Origin: Deferribacteraceae bacterium UBA1873 | GTDB lineage: Bacteria; Chrysiogenota; Deferribacteres; Deferribacterales; Flexistipitaceae | Length of the DNA stretch: 40,291 nt | NCBI GenBank assembly: GCA_002338145.1 | Contig: DDHP01000086.1 | Span: 11,956 to 52,246, forward strand | Reading direction: 5' to 3' | Shown here: positions 16,177-24,105 of the stretch, piece after piece | Position numbering within the stretch: the first letter of the stretch is position 1 | How the letters are laid out: every line of letters starts with the position of its first letter | Notes under the pieces: generated by a model | Seen by the model: only the letters and a program-made list of their open reading frames with translations | Told to the model about the DNA's origin: nothing | The model's database searches: none | Translations under genes and position numbers: made by a program

Positions 16177-16612
16177 AAGATGCTTTTGATTGGGGAACAA
16201 TTTTTTTGTGCATGACAAACTTGGTTTCTTCATCAGATACTTTATACTCAACAGAATCCATGAGCTGCTTTATGATAAAAAGCCCTCTGCCTTTATCCTG
16301 ATAAGGCTCTGGTGTGCTAACTGCTTCCAAATCAAAGCCTGAGCCGTTGTCTGATACTTCCAATGTCAAAGAATCATCTATAAGCTCCAATTTAACTTTA
16401 ACATAGTGTTCGGGGTTGTTTTTACAGCCGTGTAAGATTGCATTCGATGAAGCTTCTGTTAGTGCAAGATTCATTTGAAAAGCAAGATCACTAATATCGC
16501 TCCCGTTGTTTAAACATTTTTGTAGAAATACTTCCACCAGGTCTCCCAGCATGGAGAGCAATTTAATATCGCTTGGGATAGTTATTTCAAGTACTACAGG
16601 ATTTTTTGACAT
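16175..16612 (-). CDS. RsbW-like anti-sigma factor / serine kinase
   Basis: A 145-residue GHKL ATPase of the RsbW/SpoIIAB type. It has an N box ALTEASSNAILHG, a G1 box DNGSGFD and a G2 box with GRGLFII. Such proteins bind a sigma factor (or another target) and phosphorylate a STAS-domain antagonist. The antagonist lies immediately upstream with no gap, so this is a partner-switching pair. No sigma factor or PP2C phosphatase gene is next to it, so the target is not visible here. The stop codon falls inside the left inverted repeat. Confidence 0.92.
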   Translation of the reverse strand: MSKNPVVLEITIPSDIKLLSMLGDLVEVFLQKCLNNGSDISDLAFQMNLALTEASSNAILHGCKNNPEHYVKVKLELIDDSLTLEVSDNGSGFDLEAVSTPEPYQDKGRGLFIIKQLMDSVEYKVSDEETKFVMHKKIVPQSKAS

Positions 16613-16942
16613 TTACATATCCTTTTTGGCTGACTCCATATCAGGATAAATTTGTAAGATTTGTGTTAGGCCGGTGGTTTTCATGATATCCATTATCTTA
16701 TTACTTAGGTTGGCGAGTTTTAAATCAACATTATTGTTGGCAGCTTGCTTGTGTAAATAGACCAGTGCACTTAACCCGGAACTGTCAATAAACTCAAGGT
16801 TTTTAAAATCTATTATAGAGTCCTGGTTTTTTATCAAATGGAAAACCTCCTCTTTAAACTCCTGAGCATTACTTGCATCTATCCTTATATTATTAATCTC
16901 AACTATTATAGTGCCATTTTCAGAGAAACTGCTCATTTTCAT
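16613..16942 (-). CDS. STAS-domain anti-sigma factor antagonist (RsbV-like)
   Basis: About 109 residues and a single STAS domain. The phosphoacceptor segment FIDSSGLSAL holds the Ser that the partner kinase would modify. Unphosphorylated, it would bind the RsbW-like kinase and free its target. The ATG at 16942 is preferred over one two codons upstream, because AAAGG then sits 8 nt away instead of 2. The pair has its own promoter at 16982-17010. Confidence 0.92.
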   Translation of the reverse strand: MKMSSFSENGTIIVEINNIRIDASNAQEFKEEVFHLIKNQDSIIDFKNLEFIDSSGLSALVYLHKQAANNNVDLKLANLSNKIMDIMKTTGLTQILQIYPDMESAKKDM

Positions 16943-16981
16943 TTGCATAACCTTTATAGTATTTTTCTATTCTTTACTACT

Positions 16982-17010
16982 ATTATATAGCACAAAATAA
17001 AATTTTGCCA
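16982..17010 (-). promoter_or_regulatory. Promoter of the antagonist/anti-sigma pair
   Basis: On the minus strand, TGGCAA (17005-17010), a 17-bp spacer and TATAAT (16982-16987) with a TG upstream of the overlapping TATATA. The gap 16949-17285 (337 bp) holds this promoter and the right-hand dispersed element; no gene was seen in it. Confidence 0.62.
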
Positions 17011-17077
17011 TATTTCTTTGAAAAATATTAGACATAATATATAATCAATGCTAATAAAATGTCTGAAAATGCTGGTA

Positions 17078-17231
17078 AAGCAGGAACGCAGATATATTTG
17101 TTATATAAGAATAGAGAGCCCTCGACTCCGCTCGAGGTGACAAATTCTTGTATTTTGTCATTTCGACCGGAACCGCGCACTTAACGCTTTAAGTGCGTGG
17201 GGAGAGATCTCTTTTACTTAATGCTATATGC
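17078..17231 (-). repeat. Right copy of the dispersed element (full length)
   Basis: A 154-bp element on the minus strand. Its inner 83 bp (17078-17160) mirror 16094-16176 with two mismatches. The outer half has TTTCGACCGGAA, a nested hairpin (GCACTTAA...TTTAAGTGC) and GAGATCTCTTTTACTTAAT. The whole aligns with 27698-27850. Confidence 0.9.
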
Positions 17232-17285
17232 TAAATAATATGCAATTATGCTTAGTAACCTCTTCGACAAAAATAGGGGGGCCGG

Positions 17286-18929
17286 ATGGAGAATATTTTT
17301 ATTATTGGACATAAAAATCCTGACAGTGATTCGATTTGCTCAGCTATTGCCTATTCTTACCTGAAAAACAGAATTGATTCGGAAAATCGGTATATACCAA
17401 TGCGATGCGGGAATATAAACAGCCAGACCAAGTTTATTCTTGAGAGTGCCGACATGAATGCACCGGCTTTTGTCAGTGATATTTATCCAAAGGTAAAAGA
17501 CGTAATGTCGGATAATGTCGTATCATCCGATGAGAACTCTCCGGTTTTTAATGTGATGAAAAATATAGAAGATTTGAAAATACGGATGACACCTATTGTT
17601 GATATAAATAGAAAAATTGAAGGAATAGTAAGCATACTGGAAATTACCGATTATTTTATGTCCGATAACTTATTGAAAAAACCTGTATATATATTCAGAC
17701 CTGAGAATTTTAAAAAGGTAATAGATGGTTATTTTTATAAAAAAGGTATATCTCAGGAATTTTCGGCATCGGTAATGGTTGGGGCAATGCCTTTTGAGCG
17801 CTACGTAAATCAGATGAAGAAACTTGATTTGAAAAAAACTATTCTTGTAGTAGGCAAGCGAAGGGATATTATTGAATTTGCTGTGGAAAATGAAGTCCCC
17901 GCCATTATACTTACGGGGTTTACTTCAGAAGCGGATGTTGATGTTGATTTTGAGAATTACAGCGGATGGGTTTATGTTTCCAACTTAGATACAGCTGAAA
18001 CACTCCGCAGGCTTGCTCTTACTGTACCTGCCAAGTATCTTATGAGTAGTGATATTCCCGTGATTAAACCTTATAGTGACCTCAGTGACGCCAAAAATGT
18101 CATGCTCACCCATAACAGAAGAGGGTTGATTGTTGTGGATGACAATGACGAATTAGTGGGGATTGTGACACGTTCAGATGTTTTGAAAAGTTATAAACAA
18201 AAAATGATTATGGTGGATCACAACGAATTGAGCCAGGCTGTAGAAGGAGCTGAATCTGCAGAGATAGTTGAAATTGTGGACCATCATCGGTTGGGCACAA
18301 TTAAAACAAGTAAACCGATTCAGTTTTTGGCAAAGCCTGTTGGAAGTACATGTTCAATTATTTATGAACAGTTTAAAAATTATGATATTAAACCTGAAAA
18401 CGGTATAGCAATGTTACTTTTGTCAGGGATATTATCCGATACAGTTATGCTTAAATCACCCACCACCACAGCCTGTGATATATCTTTTGTAGAGGAGCTT
18501 TCAGGGATTATTGGTCTGGATTATAAAGAATATGGAAAGGAAATGTTTTATGCTACCGACAGCCTTAAATCGCGGAAACCTTCTTCGGTTATCAAATCTG
18601 ATTTTAAAGAATATTCTGAATTTGAAAGAAACTTTGGAATAGGACAGGTGGAGGTAGTAAACCTGAATGAAATAGAAGATATGAAGCAGATTTTTATTGA
18701 GGCTTTGGATGATGTTTGTAAGGAAAGGAAACTGGATTTTGCTATGCTTCTTGTGACAGACATTATCAATACCAACAGCATCCTTTTAGTAACAGAGTTT
18801 AAAGAAGCATCATGGCTGACATACCGGCGTATTGACGAAAATACTTTTGATCTTCCCGGCGTCCTTTCCCGGAAAAAGCAGTTATTGCCTGAAGTTTTAA
18901 GAGTTTTGGAAGAGAGAAGTGAAAAATAA
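17286..18929 (+). CDS. ppaC: Manganese-dependent inorganic pyrophosphatase with CBS and DRTGG domains
   Basis: A family II (DHH) soluble pyrophosphatase of 547 residues, much longer than the roughly 310-residue minimal form. The catalytic DHH domain is split: IGHKNPDSDSICSA at the N-terminus (His9, Asp13, Asp15), then an inserted regulatory block, then VDHNE (311-312) and DHH (332-334). The insert holds a CBS motif (about 70-127), a DRTGG domain (about 130-245) and a second CBS motif (about 250-303). The C-terminal DHHA2 domain ends with SRKKQ. Enzymes of this layout are inhibited by AMP/ADP and activated by ATP or diadenosine polyphosphates. A strong GGGGG ribosome site precedes the ATG. Confidence 0.95.
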   Translation: MENIFIIGHKNPDSDSICSAIAYSYLKNRIDSENRYIPMRCGNINSQTKFILESADMNAPAFVSDIYPKVKDVMSDNVVSSDENSPVFNVMKNIEDLKIRMTPIVDINRKIEGIVSILEITDYFMSDNLLKKPVYIFRPENFKKVIDGYFYKKGISQEFSASVMVGAMPFERYVNQMKKLDLKKTILVVGKRRDIIEFAVENEVPAIILTGFTSEADVDVDFENYSGWVYVSNLDTAETLRRLALTVPAKYLMSSDIPVIKPYSDLSDAKNVMLTHNRRGLIVVDDNDELVGIVTRSDVLKSYKQKMIMVDHNELSQAVEGAESAEIVEIVDHHRLGTIKTSKPIQFLAKPVGSTCSIIYEQFKNYDIKPENGIAMLLLSGILSDTVMLKSPTTTACDISFVEELSGIIGLDYKEYGKEMFYATDSLKSRKPSSVIKSDFKEYSEFERNFGIGQVEVVNLNEIEDMKQIFIEALDDVCKERKLDFAMLLVTDIINTNSILLVTEFKEASWLTYRRIDENTFDLPGVLSRKKQLLPEVLRVLEERSEK

Positions 18930-18931
18930 TA

Positions 18932-18960
18932 TTGATAAAAACAGGTTTCTCGTATATTTT
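18932..18960 (+). promoter_or_regulatory. Possible promoter at ribF (leaderless)
   Basis: TTGATA (18932-18937), a 17-bp spacer and TATTTT (18955-18960) put the transcript start at about 18967, next to the ATG at 18968. No ribosome site precedes the ATG. Confidence 0.48.
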
Positions 18961-18967
18961 CCTTTGA

Positions 18968-19885
18968 ATGAAAGTATTCAGAGATTTATCCGAATATAAT
19001 GAAGATATTCAGACAGTTCTGACTATAGGAAATTTTGATGGTGTACATTTAGGCCACCAGAAAATTTTGAATAAAATGTATGAGCTTTCAAAGCAGTACG
19101 GCTTTAGATCTGCTGTTTTTACTTTTGAGCCACATCCCATGAAATTTTTCGGAGCGGATGTCCCTATGCTTCAGACCCCCCGTCAAAAGATAAAAATGCT
19201 GGAAGATGCCGGTACTGATTATCTTTTTGAGCTGCAGTTTGGTGAAAATTTTGCAAAGATGCCTCCTGATGTTTTTATCAGGGAGATTATTGTAAAAAAG
19301 CTGAGAGCAAGATTTATTATTGTTGGTTACGATTATAAGTTTGGCTACAGGCGTAAAGGAGACTACAACCTGCTTAAGTTTTTGTCATCTTCTTATGGCT
19401 ACACCCCTTTTAAGATAGACAGGGTGGAGGTTGACGGCATGGTTGTTTCCAGCACAAATATCAGAAATCTTATAAGGCAAGGAAATATTACCCTTGCCAA
19501 TAAAATGCTGGGGAGAGCGTTCAGTCTTGAAGGGATAGTGGAGCATGGCAGTAAAATCGGTAGGCTGTTGGGATATCCAACAGCAAATATTAATATTGAA
19601 AATGAAATATTGCCGAAAACAGGTGTTTATGCTTCTAGGCTGTGTGTGGATGGTGTTAAATATAATTCGGCAACAAATATAGGTGTACGCCCCACCTTTG
19701 ATTTTGATACAGAAGATGTCCGCGTTGAGGTCTTTATTTTTAATTTTCACGGGGATCTTTACGGCAAACGTGTGGAGCTGGAACTCGTTGAATATTTAAG
19801 ACCGGAAAAAAAATTTGACAGCTTTGATGCTTTGAGAGAGGCTATAGCCTCCGACTGTAAAACAGCTGAAGGTTTGCTGAAATGA
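18968..19885 (+). CDS. ribF: Bifunctional riboflavin kinase / FAD synthetase RibF
   Basis: Makes FMN and FAD from riboflavin. The 305 residues are typical. The N-terminal nucleotidyltransferase shows GNFDGVHLGHQ, FEPHP and SSTNIRNLI. The C-terminal flavokinase shows GRLLGYPTANI and GVYASRL. It starts 38 bp after ppaC, and no ribosome site is seen before the ATG. It overlaps rimO by ATGA. FAD and FMN supply may serve flavoproteins broadly; there is no specific link to its neighbours. Confidence 0.96.
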   Translation: MKVFRDLSEYNEDIQTVLTIGNFDGVHLGHQKILNKMYELSKQYGFRSAVFTFEPHPMKFFGADVPMLQTPRQKIKMLEDAGTDYLFELQFGENFAKMPPDVFIREIIVKKLRARFIIVGYDYKFGYRRKGDYNLLKFLSSSYGYTPFKIDRVEVDGMVVSSTNIRNLIRQGNITLANKMLGRAFSLEGIVEHGSKIGRLLGYPTANINIENEILPKTGVYASRLCVDGVKYNSATNIGVRPTFDFDTEDVRVEVFIFNFHGDLYGKRVELELVEYLRPEKKFDSFDALREAIASDCKTAEGLLK

Positions 19886-21213
19886 GAAAAAAAATAAATG
19901 TTTCCTTTATCGGTCTTGGTTGCTCAAAAAACAATAACGACCTGGAATACCTTATGGGGTATTTGGCAGATAACGGTTGCGGCATTGTCAATAATATAGA
20001 CGAAAGTGATTATATAGTTGTAAATACCTGCGGGTTTATAGAACCTGCTGTATCTGAGGCTATAGAAAATATTGTGGAGGCGGGTCAGCATAAAACCGGC
20101 GGTAAAAAGCTGGTTGTTACAGGCTGTATGGTGGAGCGCTATAAAGATCAATTTGCTGCAGAATTTCCGGAAGTAGATTTTTTTACTGGAGTTCATACGC
20201 TGGATGAAGCCGCAGAGTTTATTTTAAAAGATTCCCACTTATTTGGGAAAAGGGAAACGTTACCTTCTTACTCTACAAGCAGGATTATTTCCAATTCAGG
20301 ATATTATGCATATGTTAAAATATCTGACGGATGTAATAACAGATGCAGTTATTGTACGATTCCTTCGATAAGGGGGCACTTGCGTAGCAGAAGTATAGAG
20401 GATATCATAGAGGAAGTGAACGGTTTGCTCATGCAGGGAGTGCGCGAAATAATACTGATTTCTCAGGACAGCACAAAATACGGCATGGATTTGTATAAAA
20501 AAAGCTCTTTAGTGGAGCTTGTGGAGGAGATTAACAGTATCCCGGGTGATTTTTTTATCAGGCTTTTATACCTTAATCCGGATGGTATTGACAGAGAAAT
20601 GATTTTGAAATTTGCAGAATTTACCAAGCTTATAAAATATTTCGAAATTCCTGTACAGCATATAAGCGATAATGTGTTAAACAGGATGAACCGAAAGTCG
20701 GACAGTTACCATATAAGAAATGTGTTCAACTGGGTGAGGCAGATAATGCCAGAAGTCTTCATCCGAACTACATTTATTGTGGGTTTTCCAGGAGAAACGG
20801 AAGCAGATTTTAATATGCTGAAAGATTTTATCATTAACTATAAACCTGACTTCGCAGGCTTTTTTGCTTTTTCTCCAGAAGAGGGGACCCCTGCCTGGGA
20901 TATGTCCGGATGTATTGATGATGATACAGTGGAAAATCGTATTCACATTCTGGAGAATCTCCAAATGAAAAATACGGAAAAAAGGTTGAATGAACTTAAA
21001 AAGAAAGAGATAGTCTCATTTGTGGAAAAAGCTAATGATGATTTTGAGTTTATCCTGGAGGGCCGGTCACTATTTCAGGCTCCTGAAATTGATGGTAAGA
21101 CATACTTTATAGATGGTGTAGCAACAAATGGCTGGGGTCCTTACAAATGTAGTATTGAAAAAATTAAATATCCGGATATATACTGTAGGATAATATCTGA
21201 AGGGGTCACATGA
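19882..21213 (+). CDS. rimO: Ribosomal protein S12 methylthiotransferase RimO
   Basis: A radical-SAM methylthiotransferase acting on the conserved Asp of ribosomal protein uS12. The 443 residues have the usual order. The N-terminal cluster domain has Cys14, Cys50 and Cys82; the GCSKN-x2-DLEYLMG segment is the RimO signature rather than MiaB. The SAM motif is Cys151/155/158 (DGCNNRCSYC), and a C-terminal TRAM domain (about 375-440) follows. It overlaps both ribF and the next lipoprotein gene. Confidence 0.95.
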   Translation: MRKKINVSFIGLGCSKNNNDLEYLMGYLADNGCGIVNNIDESDYIVVNTCGFIEPAVSEAIENIVEAGQHKTGGKKLVVTGCMVERYKDQFAAEFPEVDFFTGVHTLDEAAEFILKDSHLFGKRETLPSYSTSRIISNSGYYAYVKISDGCNNRCSYCTIPSIRGHLRSRSIEDIIEEVNGLLMQGVREIILISQDSTKYGMDLYKKSSLVELVEEINSIPGDFFIRLLYLNPDGIDREMILKFAEFTKLIKYFEIPVQHISDNVLNRMNRKSDSYHIRNVFNWVRQIMPEVFIRTTFIVGFPGETEADFNMLKDFIINYKPDFAGFFAFSPEEGTPAWDMSGCIDDDTVENRIHILENLQMKNTEKRLNELKKKEIVSFVEKANDDFEFILEGRSLFQAPEIDGKTYFIDGVATNGWGPYKCSIEKIKYPDIYCRIISEGVT

Positions 21214-21968
21214 TGAAAAAAATTTTAATATTGTTAGCATTCGTAGTTTTTGTTGTCAGCTGTGCGAGCAAAAATCCCAATGAAATGTCTGCTGAACAGC
21301 TGCTTAGTTACGGTTTAAATGCATTTGAACAAGCTGATTATGATGAAGCAGCGAAATATTTTGAAAAAAGTATTATGAAGGCGGACACTCCAGAGATAGC
21401 AGCTAAAGCCCAGCTTTTTCTGGGTAACTCCTATTTTATAATGGGCGATTTTGCCCAGGCAATTCCCTCATATGAGCAGTATCTTGATTTGTACGAAGGT
21501 ACAAAAGAAGAAAAGAGGGTTATATTTAGATTGGCATCCTCATATTATAAAATAATTCAAAGTATAGACAGAGACCAAAGCAATACAAAAGAGGCTTTAA
21601 AGTACTTCGAAAAATTACGCCAGAAATTTCCTGCGTATGCCCACGAAAAGGGAGTGGATGATACTATCCGGAAATTGAGAAATCGTCTGGCTGAAAAGGA
21701 AATGTATGTAGCTGAATTTTATTTCCGTATTGGCAAAGACGAAGCAGCTGAAAAAAGGCTGAAATATATTCTGGAAAACTATCAGGATACAGAAGTATAC
21801 TGCAAAGCCGCCTTGAAATACAGCGAATATTTGATAGAAAAAGGTAAAAAAACAAATGTTGCTGTTGCTTATCTGAAAAATGTTTTGCAGCAAAACAACG
21901 ATAAGGAATATTTAGAACGTGCAAGTGAAATACTAAAAAAACTTGAGAGCAACGTTAGTTCGGAATAG
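21210..21968 (+). CDS. TPR lipoprotein, BamD-like outer-membrane assembly factor
   Basis: A 252-residue lipoprotein. It has a hydrophobic signal peptide and the lipobox VVSC (Cys18), followed by TPR-like repeats including YGLNAFEQADYDEAAKYF and AQLFLGNSYFIMGDFAQAI. Fold and size fit BamD (YfiO), which works with BamA to insert outer-membrane proteins. It could be another TPR lipoprotein, since BamD motifs are weak. Two ATGs lie in tandem (21210 and 21213); either fits the GGGG site. Confidence 0.75.
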   Translation: MMKKILILLAFVVFVVSCASKNPNEMSAEQLLSYGLNAFEQADYDEAAKYFEKSIMKADTPEIAAKAQLFLGNSYFIMGDFAQAIPSYEQYLDLYEGTKEEKRVIFRLASSYYKIIQSIDRDQSNTKEALKYFEKLRQKFPAYAHEKGVDDTIRKLRNRLAEKEMYVAEFYFRIGKDEAAEKRLKYILENYQDTEVYCKAALKYSEYLIEKGKKTNVAVAYLKNVLQQNNDKEYLERASEILKKLESNVSSE

Positions 21969-22000
21969 AATCTTTTCTATCCTGAAATAACGTAAAAACA

Positions 22001-22061
22001 AATCCATGTTTGTATTTCTAAAATGTATGTTTAAGGCAAACCGTCCTTATTTCCATGGATT
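22001..22061 (+). promoter_or_regulatory. Nested inverted repeats in the serS leader
   Basis: AATCCATG (22001-22008) pairs with CATGGATT (22054-22061), and TAAGG/CCTTA lies within. They sit in the 190-bp gap upstream of serS. No T-box or other known leader was recognised; the structure may be chance. Confidence 0.25.
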
Positions 22062-22158
22062 ATGTTAAGGTACAAAAATTTTCTAAGATTTATGAGCCAC
22101 AGGCAGGATTTTGCTGATGTTTATATACGTAAATGAAGCAACTATGGAGGTTAATTAG

Positions 22159-23427
22159 ATGCTGGATTTAAAATTTTTGGTTAGTAATCCCCACGAGGTT
22201 AAAGACAATCTTGCCAGACGTGGTGAGGAAATTGACATTGACAGCATAATTGAGCTTAATCAGAAGCGTAAGGATTTTATTAAAGAAGTAGAGGTTTTGA
22301 AAAATAAACGTAACGAAGTATCAAAGAAGATTGGCGAATTAAAAAGGCAAAATAAAGATATTTCTGAAATTACAAAAGAAATGAAAACAGTCTCAAACAA
22401 AATCTCTGAATACGACAGTGAAATTAAAATGATAGAGGAAGATATAAACGGGATTCTCATAAGGATTCCTAATATGCTTTTACCGGAAGTTCCTGATGGA
22501 AAAGATGAAAGCGAAAATATTCTAAGCCATGAATGGGGTAACAGAAGAGAGTTTGATTTTGATCCCAAACCCCACTGGGAGCTGGCTGAAAAACTAAATC
22601 TGGTTGATTTTAACAGAGGAGCGAAAATTGCCGGATCCCGCTTTTCTGTTTATATTGGGGCGGGAGCGAAACTGGAGCGTGCTCTTATTAATTTTATGTT
22701 GGATAAGCACTCTGAAAATGGATATACGGAAGTTATCCCACCGTTACTTGTTAATTCAGCCACCATGACAGGAACAGGTCAGCTGCCCAAATTTGAGGAT
22801 GATTTGTTTAAATGTGAAAGGGATGGTTTGTATTTGATACCCACAGCTGAGGTACCTTTAACCAATATATACGCCGGTGAAATTTTGCAGGGGGAAAATC
22901 TGCCCCTGAAGTTTATGGCTTATACGCCCTGCTTCAGACGGGAAGCTGGCGCCCACGGTCAGGACACCAGAGGGCTTATAAGGCAGCATCAGTTTAACAA
23001 AGTGGAGTTGGTAAAAATTGTCACTCCGGAAACTGCCTGGGAAGAGCTGAAAAAACTGCTGGAAGATGCTGAAGATATTTTAAGACAGCTTTGTATTCCG
23101 TATAGAGTGGTTAAACTTTGCAGCGGAGATGTTGGATTCTCTGCGGCATTCACATTTGACATAGAGGTATGGTTGCCCGGTCAGAAATGTTACAGAGAAA
23201 TTTCCAGTTGTAGTATTTTTACTGATTTTCAGTCGAGAAGGGCTGGAATAAGATATAAAGTAAAGGGTAAAAAAGGTACGGAATATCCTTATACCTTAAA
23301 TGGTTCCGGTCTGGCAGTTGGAAGGACATTTCTTGCAATTCTTGAAAACTATCAAAATCAGGACGGGAGTATTGTAATCCCGGAAGTACTGCGGCCTTAT
23401 ATGAACAATGTGGAGGTAATAAGCTGA
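22159..23427 (+). CDS. serS: Seryl-tRNA synthetase SerS
   Basis: Charges tRNA-Ser with serine. The 422 residues are typical. The N-terminal long coiled-coil arm (about 27-105) binds the tRNA. The class II core shows motif 2 (FRREAGAHGQDTRGLIRQHQF) and motif 3 (NGSGLAVGRTFLAILEN), and TAEVPLTN is the serine-binding segment. GGAGG precedes the ATG. Confidence 0.98.
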   Translation: MLDLKFLVSNPHEVKDNLARRGEEIDIDSIIELNQKRKDFIKEVEVLKNKRNEVSKKIGELKRQNKDISEITKEMKTVSNKISEYDSEIKMIEEDINGILIRIPNMLLPEVPDGKDESENILSHEWGNRREFDFDPKPHWELAEKLNLVDFNRGAKIAGSRFSVYIGAGAKLERALINFMLDKHSENGYTEVIPPLLVNSATMTGTGQLPKFEDDLFKCERDGLYLIPTAEVPLTNIYAGEILQGENLPLKFMAYTPCFRREAGAHGQDTRGLIRQHQFNKVELVKIVTPETAWEELKKLLEDAEDILRQLCIPYRVVKLCSGDVGFSAAFTFDIEVWLPGQKCYREISSCSIFTDFQSRRAGIRYKVKGKKGTEYPYTLNGSGLAVGRTFLAILENYQNQDGSIVIPEVLRPYMNNVEVIS

Positions 23428-23430
23428 GAT

Positions 23431-24105
23431 ATGTCTCCAAGCCTCTGTGTTTTGGGAATGCCTCTAACGGATGATTTCAGGAATACTGACGAAAATATTT
23501 CTTCCATCTTGAAGGATTCAGATTTGATTATTGCCGAAGAAAAGAAAGTCGCCCGTAAAGTTTTGGCAAGATGCGGATGCAGAGGCCGCAATTTTTATCT
23601 TCTAAATGAGCATTCCACAGAGGCAGATAAATCTGAGTTACTTGACCTGGTAAAACAGAGGAAAATGTCCTGTCTGTTTTCTGATCAGGGAACTCCGTGT
23701 GTGGCCGATCCCGGCTATGATTTCGTTAATATGTGCTACGATGCAGGCATACATGTTTTTTCCATGCCAGGTCCTTCCAGTATTACTACAGCATTGTCGG
23801 TAAGCGGTTTTTATGCAGAGCGATTTTATTTTGCCGGTTTTCCTCCGAGGGAAAGAACATTGAGAAAAAAGCACATGGAGAAGTTGCTTAACCAGCAGGA
23901 CACTGTTGTAATGTTTGAGCGTCCATATGTTATGAAAAAATTTGCAGATGAATTAAAAACCTTCAAACGCCGTATAACTGTATGCTACAATCTGGGTATG
24001 GACAACGAAGAAATTGTTCGTGGGTTTATCTGGGATATTTCAGACAGACTGAAAGCAATGCCCAAAGCGCCATTTGTTGTTGTCTTGGAGGGTGTGTATG
24101 CTTGA
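23431..24105 (+). CDS. RsmI-like tetrapyrrole-methylase-family methyltransferase
   Basis: A 224-residue SAM-dependent methylase resembling RsmI, which 2'-O-methylates C1402 of 16S rRNA. The matching segments are GTPCVADPGYDF, the SAM-site PGPSSITTALSVSGF, and FAGFPPRERTLRK. It is shorter than typical RsmI (about 280 residues). The usual EDTR motif near residue 35 reads EEKKVARK, so assignment to RsmI itself is tentative. It starts 3 bp after serS and overlaps the glycerate kinase by 8 bp. Confidence 0.8.
   Translation: MSPSLCVLGMPLTDDFRNTDENISSILKDSDLIIAEEKKVARKVLARCGCRGRNFYLLNEHSTEADKSELLDLVKQRKMSCLFSDQGTPCVADPGYDFVNMCYDAGIHVFSMPGPSSITTALSVSGFYAERFYFAGFPPRERTLRKKHMEKLLNQQDTVVMFERPYVMKKFADELKTFKRRITVCYNLGMDNEEIVRGFIWDISDRLKAMPKAPFVVVLEGVYA

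Noticed and set aside
16988..17012. Possible sigma-54 promoter (TGGCA...TTGTGC) before the antagonist gene
   Set aside because: The GG-N10-GC spacing is not met; a TATAAT-based sigma-70 promoter fits the same place better.
21969..22158. T-box or other riboswitch upstream of serS
   Set aside because: No T-box core sequence and no terminator/antiterminator pair could be found; only short inverted repeats.
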